Assembly: GCA_035656655.1 (NCBI GenBank)
Contig: DASRSE010000332.1
Coordinates: 1 to 44,572 of the forward strand
Source of the DNA: DASRSE01 sp035656655
GTDB taxonomy: Bacteria > Planctomycetota > Planctomycetia > Pirellulales > DASRSE01
Direction of reading: 5' to 3'
DNA length: 44,572 bases
The position numbers and the translations under genes are program-made. Below the pieces are notes generated by a model, which saw only the letters and a program-made list of their open reading frames with translations, was not told the origin of the DNA and made no database searches. Positions 17,927 through 25,330 of this stretch are shown one piece after another (the stretch's first letter is position 1; each line of letters begins with the position of its first letter).

Positions 17927-18293
17927 AGCCCGATTTTAACCGCGGAGCGCACCTGACGATAGGTCGATTGACGGCCGAAAACGAGCGCAAAACGGCTCCC
18001 GCAGGGCACCAGACGGGTGCTCCGCGCCGCGCACCGAAGGGTTCGCTAGCAAGCTTAAAACGGCCTCGGCAACCGGCCATGGACGCCTTGCTGGCAGTTT
18101 GCGGAACTCGTTTCCCGGATCGCGATTCGGGCGGCAATTTGACAAGCGAGCGTGGGCGGAGATGATCAAGGGCGCGCGGCGACCGGCGATAAGTTTCGAT
18201 TCCGTTGTGAACCGCTCGCCCCTTCGCGCGGCGGCGGCACCCCCGCGCGGTCGCCGGCGCGGTCGATGGAAAGATGTGCGAAGGGATCGTCCG
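17927..18293. other. Divergent intergenic region between aroC and the DUF1295 gene
   Basis: 367 bases without a gene. On the plus strand a perfect TTGACA (18139-18144) is followed, 16 bases later, by GATGAT (18161-18166), a weak -10. This could drive the DUF1295 gene with a leader of about 120 bases. Nothing else stands out. Confidence 0.4.
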
Positions 18294-19081
18294 ATGAACC
18301 CGTGGCTCTTGATCTTCTGCGGTTGGCTGTTGCTCGCCGTATTGATGGGCCTGTTTTGGTGGTCGCAGCGGAAGACAGGCAATACCGGGATCGTCGACTT
18401 TGGTTGGACCATGGGCGTCACCGCAATCGGAGTCGGATTTGCCCTGCTCAGCGATGACGGCTGGCCCTTGCGGCGGTTGTTGATCGCGACCTTGCTTGGG
18501 CTGTGGGGCGTGCGGCTGGCCGGCCACGTGCTCGGCCGACTGCGCGGCGGACCGCCCGACGGCCGCTACGAACGTCTCCGAGACCGTTGGCAATCGCACT
18601 TGCAGACAAAGTTGTTTTGGCTGTTTCAGGCGCAAGCCGCGGCGGCCTTGGTGTTCGCGTTGCCGCTGTTGATCGCTGGCCGCAACGCCGCGCCGCTCAA
18701 CGGGTGGGACCTGCTAGGAATCGCCATTTGGCTGGTCGCAATCGGCGGCGAGTGGCTGGCCGACGCGCAACTGGCGCGTGCCGCGGCGATCTCGAACGGC
18801 GTGGGCAGGTCTGCCGCGCCGGTTTGTGGAAGGTCTCGCGCCATCCCAACTATTTTTTTGAGTGTCTCCACTGGTGGAGCTACGTGTGCTTCGCCGCGAA
18901 TAGCTCCTGGGCTTGGGCGACCTTGATCGGACCGGTCGCAATGTGGATTGCGATCCGATTCGTTTCCGGCATTCCGCCGAACGAAGCCCAAGCGGTCCGC
19001 TCGCGCGGGGCCGCCTATCGCGACTATCAACGGACGACGAGTGCGCTGATTCCGTGGTTTCCGCGGCGGCCAGCTCGCTAA
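18294..19081 (+). pseudogene. DUF1295 / steroid 5-alpha-reductase-like membrane protein with a one-base frameshift
   Basis: The ATG at 18294 (AAGGGA about 9 bases upstream) opens a frame with the DUF1295 pattern: GIVDFGWTMGV, WGVRLAGHVLGR, DGRYERLRDRW, KLFWLFQAQA and GEWLADAQLAR. After 18778 this frame turns to nonsense and stops at 18926. The conserved C-terminal half continues in the frame one base back, from about 18779: RRGQVCRAGLWKVSRHPNYF, then SGIPPNEAQAVRSRGAAYRDYQRTTSALIPWFP to the stop at 19081. One missing base near 18777-18782 explains it, by mutation or by sequencing/assembly error. Repaired, the protein has about 262 residues, normal for the family; these are integral-membrane NADPH-type reductases or isoprenylcysteine methyltransferase relatives. 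Confidence 0.85.
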
Positions 19082-19259
19082 AGCGATGTTCGCCGCGCCT
19101 TTTGGTTTTAGAGAATCAGCGTTCGCTTTTTCTGCAAGCGTGGCGTTCGGCAGTCCGGATTGCCAATTCCTGCGCCGCTTCGCCGGCTGGAATCCGGTTG
19201 GCCTGCGGACGGTCGGACGCGCCGCGCGGTTGGCAGCCCGTCGAATTCTTGGACGCGCA

Positions 19260-20162
19260 TTACGGTTCGAGCGACAGAGTTTGGTCGTCGTTGTAACTGT
19301 ACCAGGCGCCAAGTATTCGCGGGTCGATGTCGTCGTGAATCGTGTGCACGGCGCCGTCCGCCATGACGCCTTGCGCCAAGCCGGGGTGAAAGCTGTACGG
19401 GCCGTAGCAGTATTGGTTGCTGCAATTCACGGTGCAAGGGCTGACCTTCATCGCCAAGGAGTAAAGCGTCGGATTGACGCCGGACAGCGAGCGGCCGATC
19501 CAACTGCCGTCAGAGTGATACCAAATTTTACCGGTTTTCGTGTGGAGCGGACCATAGAGCACATCGCCGCCAACCGACTCGACCAGGGCCAAGGTCTTGC
19601 TCAGGCCGTCGGTGACTTGCCGCGCCGCGACGGAAAATCGGCCGGTGATGCCCGGCCGCCAGCCGGGTTGATTCCAACCGGCATACAGCGGGTCGCTGCC
19701 ATTGACCCCTTCGCAGCCACGATAATCGCAGGTGCCATACGTGCGCTCCGTGCCGTTCAAGGTAAACAGATAGGTCGGATCGCTCGGCGCTGATGGGCAC
19801 TTGTAGAGTGGAATCGACGTTGCAATCAGCTTGCTATTCACGCCGTCGGTAAAAGGACGGCTCGCGTCGAACTGGCGATACAACGAACCTTCTTCGATAA
19901 ACGGAAGCAGACTGCGCGCCCAAGCGATTTCCTCATTGCCGTTCGGCCAACTGCAAGGAAAACAATGATGCGCCTCCTCATAGCGGCGCAGCGCGATGCC
20001 AAACTGATGGAGATTGCTGCCGCAACTCGAACGCCGCATGGCTTCGCGCGCCATTTGCAGCGCCGGCAACAACAGCGCCACGAGGGTTCCGAGGATTGCA
20101 ACCACGACCAAGAGTTCAATCAGCGTGAACCCGCGCGGCAGCCGTCTGGAATTCGGCATCAT
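19260..20162 (-). CDS. DUF1559 pseudopilin-like protein
   Basis: 300 residues with a type IV pilin-like N-terminus, RGFTLIELLVVVAILGTLVALLLPAL: prepilin peptidase cleavage after Gly, methylated Phe, Glu5 conserved. The planctomycete DUF1559 body follows (AREAMRRSSCGSNLHQFGIALRRYEEAHHCFP, a FSVAARQVTDGLSKTLALVES stretch, and a C-terminal MADGAVHTIHDDIDP segment). Such proteins are very abundant in planctomycetes and probably assemble in type II secretion-like or pilus structures. I set the start at the ATG 20162 because AGG lies 8 bases upstream; a GTG at 20168 is an alternative. It begins about 9 bases after the serine hydrolase stop, implying one transcript. Confidence 0.9.
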   Translation of the reverse strand: MMPNSRRLPRGFTLIELLVVVAILGTLVALLLPALQMAREAMRRSSCGSNLHQFGIALRRYEEAHHCFPCSWPNGNEEIAWARSLLPFIEEGSLYRQFDASRPFTDGVNSKLIATSIPLYKCPSAPSDPTYLFTLNGTERTYGTCDYRGCEGVNGSDPLYAGWNQPGWRPGITGRFSVAARQVTDGLSKTLALVESVGGDVLYGPLHTKTGKIWYHSDGSWIGRSLSGVNPTLYSLAMKVSPCTVNCSNQYCYGPYSFHPGLAQGVMADGAVHTIHDDIDPRILGAWYSYNDDQTLSLEP

Positions 20163-20171
20163 CGACACAAC

Positions 20172-21383
20172 CTATTTCGGCTTGGCATGCGGTTCTTCAT
20201 TGATCGCTTTGATCTTGGTGAGAATCTCCATTGTGGGCTCGCCCAACTCCGACGCGACCGTGCGTTTTTCGATCGTGGCGGTGAGATTGGCGAGACACAC
20301 CACGGTCACGTCCGATTCGGGAATATAGAAAGCGAAGGCGGAAAAACCCGGCATGTCGCCCAGGCTGCCGATCCCTCCTTGGATGCGCGCAATATGGAAC
20401 CCATATTCAATCCCTTCGTGCTTGGTATCGATCCAATCGAAGAGGACCTTGCGGCTGCCGGCGCTGACCAGTTCGCCGCGTCCAGCCGCCCGCGTGAACT
20501 TCGCCAGATCAGGCAAAGTGCCGTACAGATCGCCGGCGGCCCCCGCCCAGCTCGCGCTCCACTTGGTGGCGTCGTACCAGACATCGCCATAACGAACGAG
20601 GTTTTCCTTCTGGCCATAGCGATAACCGCTAGGAGCCGGCGCGGGCAACTGGTAGGAGCTCGGATGCCCTGTCTCGCGCAGCTTGAGCGGCTTGAGAATT
20701 CTTTTTTCGATCTCTTCGTACCACGGGTGACCGGTGACTTTGGCGATCACTTCGCCGAGCACGATCGTGTTCGTGTTGCTGTACATCCAGCCTTTTCCTG
20801 GCGGAAACAGCGGCTTCATGTCGAACGCATATTTCAGCAGCTCGTCGGTGCGCCACGTCCGCGAAGGCTCCGCGGCAATGGCCTTTTGAAATTCTCGGTT
20901 GGCGATCAGGTTCGCCAATCCACTCGTATGAAAACCGAGCATTCGAATCGTGATGTTCTCGCCATTGGGGACTTGCGGCACATACTTCGACACCGGGTCA
21001 TCGAGGCGAAGTTGGCCGGCATCGACCAATTGCAGCACAACCGTGCCGACGAACAACTTCGTAATGCTCGCCAGACGAAAATGATCCTTCAGCGAGATCG
21101 GCCGGCTCTCGGCCTCGTCCGCAAATCCTAATTCCAGTTCCACTAAAGGCTTCAAATCCGCGCCCGCATAGACTCCGAAGACCGCGCCGGGGCAGTTCAG
21201 CGTCTTGAAATGCGTTGCGACTTTGTCGCGGATCGCGTGGAGCTGGTCCGCGGTGGGCGCTTCCGCGCGGGCTGACGGAGACGCCAGAACCAGCAGCGCG
21301 AGGAAGGCCGAAATAGCGCCGATTCTGGGACCCGCACTCCGGGCCGGCGCGGTGCGCCGGAAAGGTTCACGACTCATAGTCAT
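20172..21383 (-). CDS. Serine hydrolase of the beta-lactamase / D-alanyl-D-alanine carboxypeptidase (S12) family
   Basis: 403 residues with a signal peptide (hydrophobic core about 22-36, cleavage near ARA-EAP at 40). The catalytic SxxK is Ser106-Ile-Thr-Lys109 and the YxN is Tyr201-Ser-Asn203 (MYSNTNTIVLGEVI). The third motif, usually HxG or KTG, appears as GSLGDMPGF. Substrate could be a peptide, ester or beta-lactam; these enzymes are often esterases. Two in-frame ATG codons (21383 and 21377) compete. It precedes the DUF1559 gene by 3-9 bases. Confidence 0.88.
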   Translation of the reverse strand: MTMSREPFRRTAPARSAGPRIGAISAFLALLVLASPSARAEAPTADQLHAIRDKVATHFKTLNCPGAVFGVYAGADLKPLVELELGFADEAESRPISLKDHFRLASITKLFVGTVVLQLVDAGQLRLDDPVSKYVPQVPNGENITIRMLGFHTSGLANLIANREFQKAIAAEPSRTWRTDELLKYAFDMKPLFPPGKGWMYSNTNTIVLGEVIAKVTGHPWYEEIEKRILKPLKLRETGHPSSYQLPAPAPSGYRYGQKENLVRYGDVWYDATKWSASWAGAAGDLYGTLPDLAKFTRAAGRGELVSAGSRKVLFDWIDTKHEGIEYGFHIARIQGGIGSLGDMPGFSAFAFYIPESDVTVVCLANLTATIEKRTVASELGEPTMEILTKIKAINEEPHAKPK

Positions 21384-21395
21384 CCAGTTTGCTTA

Positions 21396-22196
21396 TCAAG
21401 GATTGCGGAAACGAAACGAAAACTGCGAGCCGAAAAACCGCGGCCCACGAAAGCCTACAGGGCGCACAGCGGCATGTTTTCCGGCGCGGGCGCGACACCC
21501 GGCGAATACCAGCAAGCAAACCACCGCGCCGCCGAGGATGGCAAGCGAAGAAGGCTCTGGAACCGCGCTGATGTTGCCATGCACGTCCCACACGAACGAG
21601 GTGCCGGCGCCCAGCACGTCGCCGCTGTCGAAATCGCCGTCGAAGTACGAGCCGTTGACCGTGAACGTGCCCGGAGCCGAGACCGGAACCGCGAACGCGG
21701 TAAAATCGAGGGTGGCGGTGGCGTTCAGATAAATGCCGGTTGGCACGCCGCTCAAAAACGAAACCGTCCCGGAAAAAGCATTGACGGTCGTGGTCGGGCT
21801 CCAGCGATTGATGTTGATGTAGGTCGGGTCGGCCGGGTCGGCCCCAATGCCGAGCGAAACGGCAGTGATCGGCGCGGAACCGGTCCCGCCCACCAGCGCC
21901 GTCTCATCATAGGTGATGCTGCCAAGATGAAAATTGGCGTCGTTCGGATAGCCGTCGTAGGTCAAACTGCCATATTCGGTGGCGGGATTGCTGATCGAGT
22001 GAAACCGCTGCTGTGTTTCACGCGGCGGCGGATCGTAGAGGTCAACCTGAATGAAACCATCCGAAAAATGCTCGTAATACGCCGAGCTTCCATCGGCGAC
22101 TCCAGCCAGCGAAATTGTGCCGGCGAAGGCCATTTGGCTCAACGGAAACAGGAGCCCGAGGCATCCCCATATCAAAGCGGTACGAAACCAAAGCAT
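21396..22196 (-). CDS. PEP-CTERM sorting-domain protein with an extended C-terminal tail
   Basis: 266 residues from the ATG at 22196, supported by GGAAAGG about 8 bases upstream. Signal peptide at the N-terminus (LIWGCLGLLFPLSQMAFA), then a beta-rich secreted body, then the sorting signal VPEPSSLAILGGAVVCLLVFAGCRARA near residue 212. Such proteins are cut by an exosortase-like enzyme and probably end up in the envelope or matrix. Most family members stop a few residues after the basic cluster, but this one continues about 28 residues (GKHAAVRPVGFRG...), which is unusual. Confidence 0.8.
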   Translation of the reverse strand: MLWFRTALIWGCLGLLFPLSQMAFAGTISLAGVADGSSAYYEHFSDGFIQVDLYDPPPRETQQRFHSISNPATEYGSLTYDGYPNDANFHLGSITYDETALVGGTGSAPITAVSLGIGADPADPTYININRWSPTTTVNAFSGTVSFLSGVPTGIYLNATATLDFTAFAVPVSAPGTFTVNGSYFDGDFDSGDVLGAGTSFVWDVHGNISAVPEPSSLAILGGAVVCLLVFAGCRARAGKHAAVRPVGFRGPRFFGSQFSFRFRNP

Positions 22197-22372
22197 AGCG
22201 CAACCTTTCCACAACAAAAGAAAAAAGCAAAGCTTATCGCCAAGATGCAAACTCACAAGAGATGCAAACTCATCAGAGACGGCCAATGTCGCTGCGGTCG
22301 GCTGTGGCGCCGCCGCCCATGAGAACGTGGCCGACCAACCCGCCGCTAACCTTTCAAGCGAAGTTCAATCAT

Positions 22373-23227
22373 TCACGAGCGGCCGGTCCGTTGGAAGCGA
22401 AGGGATTGAACGCGGCGCGCACCGAACAAAACGAGCGCGCCTACCCCGAACAAGCAGGCGCTGCTCGGTTCAGGCAGCGGCGCCGTTGCGACGATCGTGC
22501 CGGAAAAGAGGTCGTTCACCTGCAAGAACGTGATCGGAAAATTCAAATTGAACGACAGCGGCAAGGTTAACGTCTGCGTTCCGCCGCTGGCCGATAGAGT
22601 GCCGCTTAAATTGGCGATGTCGAGCGTCGGACCCGGCGTGACAGTGTTCACCAGATCGGTGATTGGCGGCGAGCCGCCCGACGCATAGAAAATAATTCCG
22701 GAACTGAAATGGGTCGTGCTGCCCGACTCGTCGAAGGCTCCGCCGCTCAAGACCTTGGCACTCGCATCGCTTAGATTGATTTGCAGATTGCGAATTGCCG
22801 ATGGCGAGGGTCCCTGCACGCCGTTGACCGTCCCCAGCGGAGTCAAGTCCGTAATAATCCCATAGTTGGCCGGTTGCGGAGTCAGCACATAGCCGTTGGG
22901 GTCGTTCAAATCGCCGGGATAGTTTGAATAATCTATGCCCGGCAGCCAGTTGCCACTGTTGGCCGCAATCAAATTCGCGGACAGGATCTGAAAGCTAGTC
23001 GCTGTGACCTCCGCGGTGATCGTGCCGGAATAATGGGTCGTCCAACTGCCAGCTCCTTGCGGAGTCGTTTGAAAATTGACGGTCGGCAGCGTCAAGCTCG
23101 GAGCGATGTCGAGCGCGCTTTGCGTCGCGTCAACCGTAAACACGACGGTCGCCCCATGGGCGCGCACCGTCAGTAGTGAAGCGAGCAACAGAGCGGCGAG
23201 CCATTTCCAACACAGTGCGGTAGGCAA
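22373..23227 (-). CDS. PEP-CTERM sorting-domain secreted protein
   Basis: 284 residues. The start is a TTG at 23227 (no ATG in a suitable place), followed by a signal peptide (WKWLAALLLASLLTVRAHG). The mature part is rich in Thr/Ser/Asn/Gly, typical of extracellular beta proteins, and ends LPEPSSACLFGVGALVLFGARR plus about 12 basic residues. The ribosome binding site is not evident. It may share a transcript with the second PEP-CTERM gene 176 bases downstream. Function unknown beyond sorting. Confidence 0.75.
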   Translation of the reverse strand: MPTALCWKWLAALLLASLLTVRAHGATVVFTVDATQSALDIAPSLTLPTVNFQTTPQGAGSWTTHYSGTITAEVTATSFQILSANLIAANSGNWLPGIDYSNYPGDLNDPNGYVLTPQPANYGIITDLTPLGTVNGVQGPSPSAIRNLQINLSDASAKVLSGGAFDESGSTTHFSSGIIFYASGGSPPITDLVNTVTPGPTLDIANLSGTLSASGGTQTLTLPLSFNLNFPITFLQVNDLFSGTIVATAPLPEPSSACLFGVGALVLFGARRVQSLRFQRTGRS

Positions 23228-23785
23228 AACGCTAAACCGATCGGGGAGGAGGGAGTATGGAAGGAAGCACCCGTGCTCAACGCCACGAGTGCATTTTTCA
23301 ACCGCCCTTTAGCAGTTCGCATGCCAACTGTCTGGCAATTACTAGGACCTTTGCGGCTGCGCGCGTTTTTCCTCGACAAACAGTCCCCATTGCCGAAGAA
23401 CTTTTTTTATTTCGCTCCCACAAAAGAAGGAGACTCGCGGCGTCGTGGCTCCGATTTGCGCGATCGCCAAGGATGATTTTTTCGCCATCCGTGGAAAAAA
23501 GATTGCCACGCTGCTGCACGCCTCAAAAGCGAAACCCGTTGCTTGATCGGCCGTTTCCAATACGAACGACGATCCGCTCGCGACCGGACCGACTCTCCTT
23601 ATCGGCCGCCGAGGCACGTTCCAAACCGCTCGGCAAATCGCGAATAAGTTGCGAATCGCCGCAGCGAACTTTATCATTGATCTCTCGCTGCTCCGTGGCG
23701 AGCCGGGCGTTTGCATCGCGCGACTTCGCCTTGCTGGCGACTCTCTGCGACCGTTCCAACCACCCTTTTATCGTGAGCCTCGACC
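23228..23785. other. Divergent intergenic region between a PEP-CTERM gene and the Gfo/Idh/MocA gene
   Basis: 558 bases without a convincing gene. An open plus-strand frame (23257-23796) is Arg/Ser/Phe-rich and overlaps the next gene's start out of frame, so I do not call it. Poly-A/T runs near 23400-23410 and 23475-23505 make this region less GC-rich and promoter-bearing, but I could not fix a specific -10/-35 pair. Confidence 0.45.
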
Positions 23786-25225
23786 ATGAACCTTGACTCC
23801 GCGAATGCTTCGTCTTGCTCTGCTCCTGCGGCCAGTTCCGCTGCTTCATCCACCCCCGCTTCGTCGGGGCATTCTTCGCGGCGCGAGTTTTTGAAGACGA
23901 CCACGGTGGCGGCAGCCGGCACGGCGCTGGCCGGCCTGATGGTGCCGGCGGTGCATGCGGCCGAGGACAACACGATCCATATCGCGCTGGTCGGATGCGG
24001 CGGGCGCGGGACCGGCGCGGCGGGCGACGCGTTGCAAGCCAAAGGGGGGCCAATCAAGCTCGTGGCGATGGCCGACGTCTTCAAGGACCGTCTGCATAGC
24101 AGTCACGAAGGGTTGTCGAAGCGGTTCGCCGATCGGGTCGATGTCCCGGAAGATCGGCAGTTTATCGGCTTCGATGCGTATCAGAAGGCGCTCGATCTGT
24201 TGAAGCCGGGCGACGTCGCGATCTTTGCCACGCCCCCCGCCTTTCGCTGGGTCCATTTCACCTATGCGATCGAGAAGGGTTTGAACGTCTTCATGGAAAA
24301 GCCGGTCACCGTCGATGGCCCCACCACCCGCAAGATGATCAAACTGGGCGAAGAGGCCAAAGTTAAGAATTTGAAAGTCGGCGTGGGGCTCATGTCGCGG
24401 CATAGCCGCGCGATGCAACAATTGGCTGACCGCGTGCATGGCGGCGAAATCGGCGACATCGTCATGATGCGGGCGTACCGCATGCATGGACCGGTCGGCT
24501 CGATGCAGTCGCTCCCCAAGCCGGCGAATGTCTCCGAGGTTGAATATCAGATTCGCCGCTTTCACAGTTTTCTCTGGGCGAGCGGCGGCTGCTACAGCGA
24601 TTTCTACATCCATGTCATCGATCATTCGTGCTGGATGAAAGACGCGTGGCCGGTCAAAGCTCAAGCGATCGGCGGGCGGCACTATCGAGGCGATTACGTC
24701 GATCAGAATTTTGACGTATACGGCGTGGAATACATCTTTTCCGACGAGTCGCGGCTGTTTCTCGACGGCCGCTGCATGAATGGCTGCACGGAAATCTACA
24801 ACAGCTTCGCCCACGGCACCAAAGGTTCGGCCATGATCTCGCACGATCATGATATCGGCACCCCTTCGGCGATTTATCGCGGGCCCGGTTTTTCCAACGT
24901 CGCTTGGGAATCGAAAATCGGCGCCGGCGAGACGAACCCGTATCAAAACGAATGGAACGATCTCATCGAAGCGATTCGCAGCGACAAACCGTACAACGAG
25001 GTGAAGCGCGGCGCGGAAGCCAGCTTGGTGACTTCGATGGGACGCATGGCCGCGCATACCGGCCGGCTCGTCACGTTCGACGAAATCATGAACGCCAAGC
25101 ATGAATTCGCCCCTACCGTCGACAAACTGACGATGGATGGCCCGGCCCCGGTGATGTCCGATGCCAAAGGAAAATATCCGGTCCCGCAGCCGGGCATCGT
25201 AACCAATCAAGAATATGCGAGCTGA
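23786..25225 (+). CDS. Gfo/Idh/MocA family oxidoreductase with a Tat signal
   Basis: 479 residues. An unusually long Ser/Ala-rich leader precedes a twin-arginine signal, SSRREFLKTTTVAAAGTALAGLMVPAVHA, with the Arg pair at 32-33 and cleavage near 59, so it should be exported folded. The Rossmann nucleotide-binding segment is IALVGCGGRGTGAA near 65-78, and the family EKP motif is VFMEKPVTVDGP. Typical reactions are NAD(P)-dependent oxidation of sugars and inositols; substrate unknown. The downstream half has EWNDLIEAIRSDKPYNEVKRG, common in this family. No neighbouring sugar genes form an operon. The start is the only ATG compatible with the leader and has a weak ribosome binding site. Confidence 0.93.
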   Translation: MNLDSANASSCSAPAASSAASSTPASSGHSSRREFLKTTTVAAAGTALAGLMVPAVHAAEDNTIHIALVGCGGRGTGAAGDALQAKGGPIKLVAMADVFKDRLHSSHEGLSKRFADRVDVPEDRQFIGFDAYQKALDLLKPGDVAIFATPPAFRWVHFTYAIEKGLNVFMEKPVTVDGPTTRKMIKLGEEAKVKNLKVGVGLMSRHSRAMQQLADRVHGGEIGDIVMMRAYRMHGPVGSMQSLPKPANVSEVEYQIRRFHSFLWASGGCYSDFYIHVIDHSCWMKDAWPVKAQAIGGRHYRGDYVDQNFDVYGVEYIFSDESRLFLDGRCMNGCTEIYNSFAHGTKGSAMISHDHDIGTPSAIYRGPGFSNVAWESKIGAGETNPYQNEWNDLIEAIRSDKPYNEVKRGAEASLVTSMGRMAAHTGRLVTFDEIMNAKHEFAPTVDKLTMDGPAPVMSDAKGKYPVPQPGIVTNQEYAS

Positions 25226-25330
25226 GCCGGCGGACGGCCGGGTGAATGCTGGCAGGAGCTGTCAGCTCGCTGCACGGCGGGCCGCCTGCCGGGCGGATTT
25301 CGTTCGCCTGGCGCGGGCGCCGGGCGGCGT

